The notes: a model not told the origin generated them from the sequence alone. A stretch of 13,367 nucleotides of DNA from Anaerolineales bacterium (GCA_028689195.1 JAQTWR010000031.1:1-13367), one strand, 5' to 3'; positions 6,681-13,367 are shown, counted from the stretch's first letter. Numbers and translations are program-made.

Positions 6681-6686
6681 TCCTCC
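6681..6686 (-). promoter_or_regulatory. Shine-Dalgarno deciding the TTG start of the duplicated-domain lipoprotein
   Basis: GGAGGA is followed by CACC and then the TTG at 6676. This spacing favours the TTG that opens directly into the signal peptide over the upstream in-frame TTG at 6697. Confidence 0.75.
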
Positions 6687-6708
6687 AAATGGAGCAAATG
6701 GTAATGCG

Positions 6709-6714
6709 ATTATA
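6709..6714 (-). promoter_or_regulatory. -10 box of the lipoprotein-oxidoreductase operon
   Basis: A perfect TATAAT on the minus strand lies between the gltX terminator and the lipoprotein start. Transcription would begin near 6702, giving a leader of about 25 nt that contains the GGAGGA. No good -35 is visible. Confidence 0.55.
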
Positions 6715-6762
6715 AATCCAATTCTGGGGCGGCGATATTGACGAACCTCCTGATAATTGGGT

Positions 6763-6800
6763 AAAAAAGTGACAGCCGCCGAAGCGACTGTCACTTTTTA
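6763..6800 (-). terminator. Intrinsic terminator of gltX with UUCG tetraloop
   Basis: Read on the minus strand, A-tract plus GTGACAG-T-CGC, loop TTCG, then GCG-G-CTGTCAC and a T-run form a 16-bp stem with one G-U wobble (6764-6779 paired with 6784-6799). The stem begins seven bases after the gltX stop. On the plus strand the same site has a C-A mismatch and a CGAA loop, so it is best suited to minus-strand transcription, though the U-tract exists on both sides. Confidence 0.92.
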
Positions 6801-6803
6801 TTT

Positions 6804-8285
6804 TTATATCTTTTCCAAAATCTCGACCGCGTTCCGCATCCTCTGTAAACACTTTTCTCTGCCTATGACTTCCATCGACTCGAATAGCGGCGGGCTGACC
6901 TTTTGCCCCGTGACGGCGACGCGCACAATGCCGAAAATTTGGTTGATGTTCAGTCCGCTGGATTCGACGTAGGCGCGCATGGGCGGCTCTGCGGTGGCGT
7001 GGTTTATATTGTCGAGCGCGGATAAAATCTCGTAAGACTTGCGCGCGATTTCCGCCGATTGTTTCGCGTCTAATCCTTTTGCGATTAATTCTTCGGGCGC
7101 GGGCGTTACGTTTTCTTTGAAGAAGAAGCCGCCGAACGAAATGCAATCGTCCAGCGTGACGAGTCTCTCGCGGATGAGCGGGATGATTTTCAGCAAAACG
7201 TCGTCGTCTACGTCGAGTCCCTCGCGGGCATAGTAAGGTTTGAGGCGCGCAGCCAGATCGCCGGTCGTCATCAAGCGGATATGCGTCGCGTTGAAATGAT
7301 CCAACTTTTGAAAATTAATCGCGGCGGGCGAAGCGGTCAAACTATCAATGCTAAAGCGTTCTATCATTTGGTCGGTGGTTATTATGTCGTCTTCGGCGAC
7401 GCCCCAGCCCATGAGCGCGATCCAATTGTTGATGCCTTCAGGCGTAAAGCCTAAATCATTCATATCTTTGATAAATACAGAATAGCCATCCGTCATGGCT
7501 ATGGTTGTATCGCGCTTGCTGAGTTTGCCTTTGCCGCTGGGTTTGAGAAAAACAGAAAGATGCACCCAGGTGGGTTCTTCCCATCCAAAAGCGCGGACGA
7601 TGTTCACATGCAGCGGAAAAGTTCCCAGCCACTCAGAACCGCGCAAGACGTGGGTGATTTCCATTTCGTGGTCGTCCACCACCGAGGCGAGATGATAGGT
7701 TGGCAAGCCGTCCGATTTTAAGAGGACGTAATCGTTGAGTTGCTTGTTTTCGGTGACGATGTCGCCGCGTAGATGGTCGTGCGCGATGGTTACGCCATCG
7801 CGCGGCATTTTGTATCGCACCGTGTATTTCTCTCCGTTCGCGACGCGGCGCGCGGCTTCGTCGGGGGCGAGCGCGCGGCACGTCCCGTCGTAATGCGGAT
7901 TTTCTTTGCGCTTCATTTGTTCCTGCCGCGTTTTTTCCAAATGGTCGGGCGCGCAAAAACATGGATAAGCGCTGCCGTTGTCAATCAACACTTTTGCGTA
8001 ATGCTGATAGATTTCGCGGCGTTCAGTTTGACGATAAGGACCGTACTTGCCGCCAATGTCGGGACCTTCGTCATACTGAAGCCCAAGCCAGCGCAAGCCG
8101 TCAAAGATTTCCTGCTCGGCGCCGGGAACGGTGCGTTTGAGGTCGGTATCTTCAATACGCAGGATGTACTGCCCGCCTGTTTTTCTGGCGAGCAAATAAT
8201 CATATAGGGCAACGCGCGCTGTGGCGAGATGCATGTGTCCTGTTGGAGATGGCGCAACACGAGTGCGCGCGGGTTTGATGGACAT
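6804..8285 (-). CDS. gltX: Glutamyl-tRNA synthetase
   Basis: This 493-residue class Ic synthetase charges tRNA with glutamate in the cytoplasm. It opens RTRVAPSPTGHMHLATAR, the HIGH region, with His19 followed by Leu-Ala-Thr where most family members have Ile-Gly-Gly or Leu-Gly-Thr. Other landmarks are LRIEDTD (42-48), a CFC (109-111) plus Cys136 set that may bind zinc, YHLASVVDDHEM (197-208), LRGSEWL and the KMSKS-type loop KLSKR (254-258). The remaining C-terminal part is the anticodon-binding region. The ATG at 8285 is chosen because AAGGAG lies seven bases upstream; reading further upstream adds 38 basic residues over a palindrome and the end of rodA. Whether it discriminates tRNA-Glu from tRNA-Gln cannot be read here. 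It follows rodA by 73 bases and ends at a strong terminator. Confidence 0.97.
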   Translation of the reverse strand: MSIKPARTRVAPSPTGHMHLATARVALYDYLLARKTGGQYILRIEDTDLKRTVPGAEQEIFDGLRWLGLQYDEGPDIGGKYGPYRQTERREIYQHYAKVLIDNGSAYPCFCAPDHLEKTRQEQMKRKENPHYDGTCRALAPDEAARRVANGEKYTVRYKMPRDGVTIAHDHLRGDIVTENKQLNDYVLLKSDGLPTYHLASVVDDHEMEITHVLRGSEWLGTFPLHVNIVRAFGWEEPTWVHLSVFLKPSGKGKLSKRDTTIAMTDGYSVFIKDMNDLGFTPEGINNWIALMGWGVAEDDIITTDQMIERFSIDSLTASPAAINFQKLDHFNATHIRLMTTGDLAARLKPYYAREGLDVDDDVLLKIIPLIRERLVTLDDCISFGGFFFKENVTPAPEELIAKGLDAKQSAEIARKSYEILSALDNINHATAEPPMRAYVESSGLNINQIFGIVRVAVTGQKVSPPLFESMEVIGREKCLQRMRNAVEILEKI

Positions 8286-8304
8286 AATGAGACTCCTTAA
8301 GAAG

Positions 8305-8348
8305 ATGCGTCGCGTTATGATTTTTTTGCGCCGTAAGGCGCGACGCAT
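8305..8348. repeat. Palindrome between rodA and gltX with alternative pairings
   Basis: ATGCGTCGCG (8305-8314) and its exact inverse CGCGACGCAT (8339-8348) form a 10-bp stem. Inside, GCGCC-GTAA-GGCGC (8328-8341) forms a second perfect hairpin that shares three bases with the right arm, so the two cannot form completely together. A run of seven T lies at 8321-8327. No U-tract follows the large stem in the direction of rodA transcription, so it is not an ordinary terminator; it could be a dispersed repeat or a regulatory hairpin in the gltX leader. Confidence 0.6.
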
Positions 8349-8358
8349 TTTGCGTGAA

Positions 8359-9486
8359 CTAAAATTCCATGCTCTTGTGGCGCATGGCGACAGATTCAAC
8401 CAAGCCGACGCCGAGCATGAGTGCGGTCAATCCGCTGCCGCCATAACTGACAAAGGGGAGCGGCAAGCCTGAAACCGGCAGGACGTTCAAATTCATGCCG
8501 ATATTTACCGCGGCTTGAAAAAATATCAGCGTTGCCATGCCAAAGGCGATCATCGCCCCGGAAACATCGCGGGCTTTTTGCGCGGTGCGGACGCAGCGCC
8601 ACACAATTGCGGCGAGCGCGAGAATAATCAAAACTCCGCCTATCGCGCCGAACTCCTCGGAACTTGCGGCGAAGATAAAATCGGTGTGGCGCACTTTGAG
8701 AAAACGCAATTGCGTCTGGCTGCCGTGTCCATATCCCTGCCCCAACAAGCCGCCCGAACCGACCGCAATGAGGGCTTGCTGCACGTTGTATCGGTTGCCG
8801 TAGGTGTCGTTGGGGTCTGGGACTAGAAAGTTTGCAATGCGCTGTTGTTGATAAGGACGCAAAAACGGAGTCTTGATTCCCGTTACCGAAATGGCGATCA
8901 AACTTATCGCAACCACAAAGCCCGCGACCCCCGCAAAAAGCACATGCTTGATCTGCACGCCATTAATCCATAACATGACCGCCAAAATAACCAATAACAC
9001 AAGCACGTTGCTCAAATTGGGCTGGAGCAGAATCATAACAATGATGCCGGACGCCCAAAGGATGGAACCTAAAACCCAACGCAAGTCGCGGGGATGATAT
9101 TGAGCCGCTTCAAAATATCGCGCAAGGATAACAATCGCGATGATTTTTGCAAACTCGGTGGGCTGTAAGAATAATACGCCCACTTGAAACCAACGCTGCG
9201 CGCCAAACGCCACCTGCCCAAGCCCGGTCAAGGTCAAAAGAAAACCCATGATGACAATATACATGGGACGGTACAACGCTAGCCAGTAGCGGTAATCAAT
9301 GGATGCGACCGTGAAAATGACGATCACGCCGAGAATGGCGAAATAAATTTGGCGCGTGACCAGCGGCAGCAACACTTCGTTTCCCGCCACCGCAGAGCGA
9401 ATCATTGCCGTACCAAAAGCCGTGATAAGCACAACAGCGCCCAATAAAAGAAAGTCAAAGTTGCGCCAGGAAAGTTTGCGGTTCAT
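8359..9486 (-). CDS. rodA: Rod-shape determining SEDS peptidoglycan glycosyltransferase RodA
   Basis: The 375-residue protein is strongly hydrophobic, with about ten membrane segments, and shows the SEDS family hallmarks: FGAQRWF (95-101), LQPTEFAKI (108-115), VGSGGLLGQGYGHG (242-255), the putative catalytic Asp269 in HTDFIFAASSEEFG, and GLPLPFVSYGGSGL near the end. SEDS proteins polymerise lipid II into glycan strands in the membrane with a class B PBP partner; mrdA lies upstream in the same cluster. The motif usually reading QPDLGT appears as QPNLSN (155-160). The ATG at 9486 is the only sensible start; the GGGAG and AAGGG upstream lie rather far away (about 12 bases or more). RodA rather than FtsW is inferred from the link to PBP2. 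Confidence 0.93.
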   Translation of the reverse strand: MNRKLSWRNFDFLLLGAVVLITAFGTAMIRSAVAGNEVLLPLVTRQIYFAILGVIVIFTVASIDYRYWLALYRPMYIVIMGFLLTLTGLGQVAFGAQRWFQVGVLFLQPTEFAKIIAIVILARYFEAAQYHPRDLRWVLGSILWASGIIVMILLQPNLSNVLVLLVILAVMLWINGVQIKHVLFAGVAGFVVAISLIAISVTGIKTPFLRPYQQQRIANFLVPDPNDTYGNRYNVQQALIAVGSGGLLGQGYGHGSQTQLRFLKVRHTDFIFAASSEEFGAIGGVLIILALAAIVWRCVRTAQKARDVSGAMIAFGMATLIFFQAAVNIGMNLNVLPVSGLPLPFVSYGGSGLTALMLGVGLVESVAMRHKSMEF

Positions 9487-9499
9487 AAATGAAATTAAC

Positions 9500-9519
9500 C
9501 CTTCTCCCTTGAGAGAAGG
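9500..9519. repeat. Small inverted repeat in the minE-rodA gap
   Basis: CCTTCTC (9500-9506) pairs with GAGAAGG (9513-9519) around a six-base loop, followed on the plus strand by CTGGGGGATGAG. It resembles the purine/pyrimidine-rich CCCTTCTCC...GAGAAGG intergenic repeats seen in many genomes. On the rodA transcript it would form a weak hairpin just before the start region. Confidence 0.5.
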
Positions 9520-9531
9520 CTGGGGGATGAG

Positions 9532-9777
9532 TTATTTGCCCCGAGTCGCATTCCGCAGCGGAATATCGGCTACGAGCCTTTGCTCTCTGCCTTCATGCTC
9601 TATTTCAATCTGCACGGCGTCGGGGTCAATCTCGATATATTTCGAGATCGCTTTCAGCAAATCGTTTTTCAAAGACTTTAACTGCGAAGGCGTCAAGTCG
9701 GTGCGGTCATGTACGAGAACGAGTTGCAGGCGTTCCTTTGCGCTGGAAGCGCTGCGCTTGCGCGAGAAGAATCCCAT
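9532..9777 (-). CDS. minE: Cell division topological specificity factor MinE
   Basis: The 81-residue protein has the MinE plan: a short amphipathic membrane-binding start (MGFFSRKR), the MinD-contact segment AKERLQLVLVHDR (13-25), the helix LKNDLLKAISKYIEID (36-51) and the beta strands VQIEIE and EQRLVADIPL. MinE stimulates the MinD ATPase and drives MinD/MinC off the membrane, keeping the division inhibitor away from midcell. The ATG comes one base after the minD stop (TGACATG), so the genes are coupled; GGGAG lies inside the end of minD. Length and motifs are normal, and an oscillating rather than DivIVA-type Min system is implied. Confidence 0.96.
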   Translation of the reverse strand: MGFFSRKRSASSAKERLQLVLVHDRTDLTPSQLKSLKNDLLKAISKYIEIDPDAVQIEIEHEGREQRLVADIPLRNATRGK

Positions 9778-9778
9778 G

Positions 9779-10576
9779 TCATTTTCTCCCTGTCAATCGC
9801 TGGATTGCGCCCCACAAACCGTTTTGCTGGTCGAGGTCCATAAAGGGGATATCCTGCCCCTGAATGCGTTTGGCAATATTGCGGAAAGCCTGCCCGGCGC
9901 GGCTCTTCGCGTCAGTCACAACGGGTGCGCCGCGATTTGACCCGATGAGTACCGATTCGTCTTCAGGCACAACGCCGATCAATTGAATGCCGAGCAGATC
10001 CAAAACGTCTTCCGCCGAAAGCATATCGTTGTTTTTTACGAGCGTCGGGTTCAAGCGATTTAGTATCAGCGCGGTATTTTCTTTTTCTTCCGCTTCGAGG
10101 ATTCCCACCACGCGGTCGGCGTCGCGCACCGCGCTGACTTCGGGGTTGGTCACCACTAAAACGCGGTCGGCGGGAGCTATCGCGTTGCGAAAGCCGCGCT
10201 CGATGCCGGCGGGCGAATCAATGATGATGAAATCAGAATCGCCGCGCAGTTCTTTGCAGATGCGAACCATATCCGAAGGCGATACCGCGTTTTTATCGCG
10301 GGTTTGCGCGGCGGGGATCAAGTGCATATTGGGATAATGTTTATCGCGGATCATCGCCTGCTTTAGTTTGCAGCGTCCCTCGATTACGTCCACAATATCG
10401 TACACGATGCGGTTCTCAAGTCCCATGACAACGTCGAGATTACGCAAGCCAATATCGCCGTCAATACAGACGACCTTTTTCCCGTCTATGGCAAGCGCGT
10501 TGGCGAGATTTGCTACGGCTGTGGTTTTTCCCACGCCGCCTTTTCCTGATGTAATGGTAATTACTTGAGCGGTCAT
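9779..10576 (-). CDS. minD: Septum-site determining ATPase MinD
   Basis: The 265-residue protein is a deviant Walker A ATPase: SGKGGVGKTT (10-19, signature Lys12 and Lys17), switch DGDIGLRNLD (39-48), Walker B IIIDSPAG (Asp120), and the C-terminal amphipathic membrane-targeting helix NGLWGAIQRLTGRK. ATP-bound dimers sit on the membrane, recruit MinC, and are released by MinE. Two in-frame ATGs lie six bases apart (10582 and 10576); AGGA touches the first directly and is six bases from the second, so 10576 is chosen. It follows minC by 20 bases and runs into minE. Confidence 0.97.
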   Translation of the reverse strand: MTAQVITITSGKGGVGKTTAVANLANALAIDGKKVVCIDGDIGLRNLDVVMGLENRIVYDIVDVIEGRCKLKQAMIRDKHYPNMHLIPAAQTRDKNAVSPSDMVRICKELRGDSDFIIIDSPAGIERGFRNAIAPADRVLVVTNPEVSAVRDADRVVGILEAEEKENTALILNRLNPTLVKNNDMLSAEDVLDLLGIQLIGVVPEDESVLIGSNRGAPVVTDAKSRAGQAFRNIAKRIQGQDIPFMDLDQQNGLWGAIQRLTGRK

Positions 10577-10582
10577 ATTCAT

Positions 10583-10586
10583 TCCT
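10583..10586 (-). promoter_or_regulatory. Shine-Dalgarno deciding the minD start
   Basis: AGGA immediately abuts the ATG at 10582 and lies six bases from the ATG at 10576. Only the second spacing is workable for initiation, so MinD begins MTAQ rather than MNMTAQ. Confidence 0.65.
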
Positions 10587-10596
10587 ATAAACTAAA

Positions 10597-11274
10597 TTAG
10601 CCTGTATGCCAGAGTTCGGATTGTAATTTGCCTTGGCTGTTAATGCTGGCGATTTCGGGTTGCGGATTTTTTTGCGGCTTCAACAGCGCGGATACTTCGT
10701 CTGCGATGCGGAGCTGCGTAGCGGAAAGATCGAGCGCGCAGATGTTCGCGGAACGATCGCCGCCCGCGCCCGCATGAATCATGCCGCGCACGCGTCCCCA
10801 TACAATGACGCTGCCGCCCGCGACGATTTCCGCGCCCGCGTTCACATCTCCCATAATGACGATATGTCCCGCGTACTCGACGCGCTGCCCCGAACGGAGC
10901 GTTTTGCTGACGAATAAAGCCATATCCTCTGAAGTTGCGTCCGCGTGTTTTTGTTCTTCAGGACGCGGCTTGGAAATGCGCGTGGCGAGTCCCAGCAATT
11001 GCGCGGTTTGTTCTGTGGTGGGCGATTCGCTGATGATTGCCCATAAAGAGACATTGCGTTCGGAAAGACCGTCGCGGAAATCAACCAGATCGTTCACTTT
11101 TAATATCTGCGCGCCCACGTCTATGGCGAGCCGCGCGCCTTGAAAGAAGGCGGGGCGTTCGTCAATTTGCGCGAGCAGGGCAACGCATTGGTCTTCCCAT
11201 GCCGCGTCTGCAAACGTGGCGAGCAGTCCGTCGCGGATGCCCTTTATCTGAACGAGCGAAGCGGTTTGGTCCAT
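10597..11274 (-). CDS. minC: Septum formation inhibitor MinC
   Basis: The 225-residue protein has the two MinC halves. The N-terminal part (about 1-100) is poorly conserved, as usual, and should bind FtsZ. The C-terminal beta-helix (about 118-195) is clear: LRSGQRVEYAGHIVIMGDVN, then AGAEIVAGGSVIVWGRVRG and HAGAGGDRSANICALDLSAT, including the RSGQ motif that contacts MinD. MinC blocks FtsZ assembly where MinD places it. The ATG at 11274 has no Shine-Dalgarno but a TATAAT ends 13 bases upstream, so a leader of about 7 nt is expected; a TTG two codons earlier is less likely. It starts the minC-minD-minE run. Confidence 0.95.
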   Translation of the reverse strand: MDQTASLVQIKGIRDGLLATFADAAWEDQCVALLAQIDERPAFFQGARLAIDVGAQILKVNDLVDFRDGLSERNVSLWAIISESPTTEQTAQLLGLATRISKPRPEEQKHADATSEDMALFVSKTLRSGQRVEYAGHIVIMGDVNAGAEIVAGGSVIVWGRVRGMIHAGAGGDRSANICALDLSATQLRIADEVSALLKPQKNPQPEIASINSQGKLQSELWHTG

Positions 11275-11287
11275 AATCAATTCGGGA

Positions 11288-11293
11288 ATTATA
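11288..11293 (-). promoter_or_regulatory. -10 box of the minCDE-rodA unit
   Basis: A perfect TATAAT on the minus strand lies 13 bases before the minC ATG, in the gap after mrdA. No good -35 is visible. It allows minC to be transcribed separately from mrdA with a very short leader. Confidence 0.5.
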
Positions 11294-11316
11294 CCTGAGG
11301 CTTTATAAAATTATGG

Positions 11317-11363
11317 TTCCAACGACTCCTGTCGTTGGAATTCCAAAGTCGGGAGACTTTGGA
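11317..11363. repeat. Two adjacent perfect hairpins between mrdA and minC
   Basis: Hairpin one is TTCCAACGAC, loop TCCT, GTCGTTGGAA (11317-11340, 10-bp stem). Hairpin two is TCCAAAGTC, loop GGGA, GACTTTGGA (11342-11363, 9-bp stem). Both are perfect, share the arm start TCCAA and have partly complementary loops. They lie about 10 bases after the mrdA stop. On the minus strand the second-transcribed hairpin is followed by CCATAATTTTAT, a weak U-tract, so they may end mrdA transcription; equally they look like copies of a dispersed intergenic repeat. Confidence 0.7.
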
Positions 11364-11373
11364 GTCCGCGTAA

Positions 11374-13367
11374 TTATTGCCCAAAAGTAGGTTTCCCTTG
11401 CGCGATGTCAATGGCTTTGAGGTCGAAGTACGCCTTGATGACGCGGGAGACGACGGGCGCCGCCACGCTTGCGCCTTCGCCGCCGTGATAGGCAAACGCC
11501 ACGACGATAATTTCGGGGTCTTCGTAGGGCGCGTAGGCAAGCGTCCATGCGTGGGTGGGCCATTTGCCAAAGTCGCATTGATTCGCTGCGCGCGCTACGT
11601 CGTCACAGTATTCGGCGGTGCCTGTTTTGCCCGCAACGGCAATCGGGAAGTCTTGAAAAATTCTCCGCAGCGTTCCATAAAGCGGGGCGGTCACGGCTAG
11701 TCGCGTTCCCGTGCGTACTGCTTCGATGGATTCAGGCGTAATGGTTTTCAATTCGTTTTCGTTCAGGCTGCAATATCCGTCTCCGCAGGAATAACTTTTG
11801 ATGAGCGGCGTCACGGTCACGTCCCATTTCATGTTGGGCGTGAAGGGCGATATTTGATAACTGCCCGGCGTTTCCACATTGGAAACCGTGAATATTTTTG
11901 GGTCGGGATTGAACCATACTTCCAAAGGCTTGCCGTCGCCGTCGGTCACTTCGCGGACGATGGTGGGCTGCATTAATTTTCCGCGATTGGCGACCGTCGC
12001 GCCTGACATTAAAATTTGCAATGGCGTGGCGAGAACGTATCCCTGACCCACGCTGGCGATATAAGTATCGCCCGTTGACCAGTTCTCGCCCGTGTTGATG
12101 CGTTTCCACTGCGGATAGGGAATCAGCCCGCTGGCTTCTCCCATCAACTCGATGCCCGATGGCTGGTCGTAACCAAGCGCGCGGGCGTATTCGCGCAGGC
12201 GTTCGATGCCAAGTCCTTGTTTGATTTGATCTTCGTAACCGCCGCCTAATTTATAAAAACACACGTTGCTCGAAAACGCGATGCACTGATAAAAATTGAT
12301 GGGTCCGAAACCTTCGGGTTTTTTCTCGTAAATATGATCCACGAAGGGGCGCGTATTCAATCCCGTGCAAACGTCGTTGGGATTGAACTTTTCGCATAAA
12401 TCCAATTTTCCCGGCGCGTCTATAATTGTGGATGTGGTCACTACGCCTTCGTTAATCGCTCCCGTTGCGGTGGAAAGTTTGAACACCGAGCCGGGAGGAA
12501 ACTCGGCGGAGATGGCGTTGTTGAGCAGCGGGTGGCGCGGATCCTGGCTGAGTTGGTCGTAATAATACGCGGGAATAAGACGCGCAAAACGATTGTTTTC
12601 ATAAGTGGGGTACGAGACCATCGCGAGGATTTCTCCCGTTTTGGGATTCATCGCGATGACGATTCCGCTTGAGATGCGGGTTGTGCCGAACCATGTATTC
12701 CAGTAATTGATCTCTTGTATCAGCGACGCTTCCGCCGCCGCCTGCAAGCGCGTATCAATTGTGAGGTAGACGTTATTCCCCGGCGTGGACTGAATGGGCG
12801 GCTCTAAATTGCGAAGTTCCTGACCCGCCACGTCCACTTGCACCACGCGCTTGCCGTTTCTGCCCGCGAGAATATCTTGCAACGAGGCTTCGACTCCCGC
12901 GTAGCCGATCTTATCGCGGTTGGGGATAAATCCCTGCGCGCGCAAATCCTTTTCGAGCGAGGCGGGAATGGGACCGAGGAACCCCCCCAGATTGGAGGTT
13001 AGCGACCCTGTGGGGTAATCGGGGATGGGTTCAACTTCCACCGTTACGCCGCGCCAGTCCGCTTTTTTTTCTTCCACGATGCGCGCAATTTCAGGCGCGA
13101 CGTTGCATTTTATTTTTACGGGGCTGTATGGTGCGATTGAATCTTGCAGCGCGACCAGTTGCGTAATGCCGGGTCCCGGCACGCAGGGACCGAATAATTT
13201 GGCTTGCTCTAATAATTTTTCATCGTCCACGCGCCCGCCGACGGGAACTTCAATCAATAGGGAAAGTTCGCGGTAAACGCGCTGAATGTCCGAAGCGTCG
13301 TCGGGTAAATTGGCGGGCGTAATGACGATATTGTATGAGGCGAGATTGCGCGCAAGGATATATCCAT
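11374..13367 (-). CDS. mrdA: Penicillin-binding protein 2 (class B transpeptidase), N-terminus outside window
   Basis: The reading frame enters from the right edge with GYILARNLASYNIVITPANL, so the gene continues upstream and 663 residues are visible. The pedestal part (to about residue 200) contains YAGVEASLQDILAGRNG and the linker NVYLTIDTRLQAAAEASL. The transpeptidase domain has all three active-site motifs: SVFK (Ser codon 12487-12489), SSN (12265-12273) and KTGTAE (Lys codon 11626-11628). The enzyme cross-links peptidoglycan stems outside the membrane during rod elongation, working with RodA encoded downstream. Four closely spaced Cys pairs lie in the domain, including CGDGYC in an insert before the ITPESIEAV helix and YCDDVARAANQC straight after KTGTAE. 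PBP2 rather than PBP3 is inferred from the linkage to rodA and minCDE. Confidence 0.94.
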   Translation of the reverse strand, partial: GYILARNLASYNIVITPANLPDDASDIQRVYRELSLLIEVPVGGRVDDEKLLEQAKLFGPCVPGPGITQLVALQDSIAPYSPVKIKCNVAPEIARIVEEKKADWRGVTVEVEPIPDYPTGSLTSNLGGFLGPIPASLEKDLRAQGFIPNRDKIGYAGVEASLQDILAGRNGKRVVQVDVAGQELRNLEPPIQSTPGNNVYLTIDTRLQAAAEASLIQEINYWNTWFGTTRISSGIVIAMNPKTGEILAMVSYPTYENNRFARLIPAYYYDQLSQDPRHPLLNNAISAEFPPGSVFKLSTATGAINEGVVTTSTIIDAPGKLDLCEKFNPNDVCTGLNTRPFVDHIYEKKPEGFGPINFYQCIAFSSNVCFYKLGGGYEDQIKQGLGIERLREYARALGYDQPSGIELMGEASGLIPYPQWKRINTGENWSTGDTYIASVGQGYVLATPLQILMSGATVANRGKLMQPTIVREVTDGDGKPLEVWFNPDPKIFTVSNVETPGSYQISPFTPNMKWDVTVTPLIKSYSCGDGYCSLNENELKTITPESIEAVRTGTRLAVTAPLYGTLRRIFQDFPIAVAGKTGTAEYCDDVARAANQCDFGKWPTHAWTLAYAPYEDPEIIVVAFAYHGGEGASVAAPVVSRVIKAYFDLKAIDIAQGKPTFGQ

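Noticed and set aside
8305..8348. Intrinsic terminator of rodA
   Set aside because: No U-tract follows the stem on the minus strand; the A/T run lies inside the loop region.
8286..8399. N-terminal extension of GluRS by 38 residues
   Set aside because: The extension is basic, low in complexity, covers the palindrome and the rodA end, and the ATG at 8285 has a good AAGGAG and the normal family start.

Overview
The window looks like chromosome from a member of the Chloroflexota, most likely class Anaerolineae. This is inferred from the protein sequences (style of the GluRS, PBP2, RodA and MinCDE proteins), the combination of proline/threonine-rich lipoproteins with a cytoplasmic kinase-STAND protein, and the mrdA-minCDE-rodA gene order. 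No rRNA or other marker fixes the taxonomy. Coding density is high. The longest stretch without a gene is 211 bp (2454-2664), and no tRNA, rRNA, CRISPR array or transposase gene was seen.

Left part (1-2664). An aldo/keto reductase fragment and a single-domain response regulator form a minus-strand pair. They diverge from a plus-strand lipoprotein with a chagasin-like domain. A universal stress protein and a calcineurin-like phosphoesterase follow as a second minus-strand pair. The phosphoesterase diverges from a Ser/Thr kinase gene, and between the two lies a 124-bp MITE-like inverted-repeat element. It is bounded by an 8-bp target duplication and built internally from eight octamers, four facing each way.

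Middle part (2665-6803). The kinase carries a truncated STAND/NB-ARC-type NTPase region with the P-loop lysine deleted and Walker B altered. Converging on it is an operon of a duplicated-domain lipoprotein and a DAO-family FAD oxidoreductase. A textbook UUCG-capped terminator separates this operon from gltX.

Right part (6804-13367). This is a minus-strand cell-shape and division cluster: mrdA (PBP2, entering from outside the window), minC, minD, minE, rodA, then gltX. PBP2 and RodA form the elongation transpeptidase/glycosyltransferase pair, and MinCDE positions the septum, so the locus couples rod elongation to division-site selection. Inverted-repeat structures sit at the mrdA/minC, minE/rodA and rodA/gltX joints.

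A recurring feature is a consensus TATAAT only 6-16 nt before the ATG of genes that lead transcription units and lack a Shine-Dalgarno (kinase, phosphoesterase, minC). Genes inside operons mostly have clear Shine-Dalgarno sequences. This suggests leaderless or very short-leader mRNAs for lead genes. I did not find a wholly new multi-gene system. The best leads are the octamer MITE, the kinase with a dead STAND domain, the duplicated-domain lipoprotein with its oxidoreductase, and the motif substitutions in GluRS and RodA.
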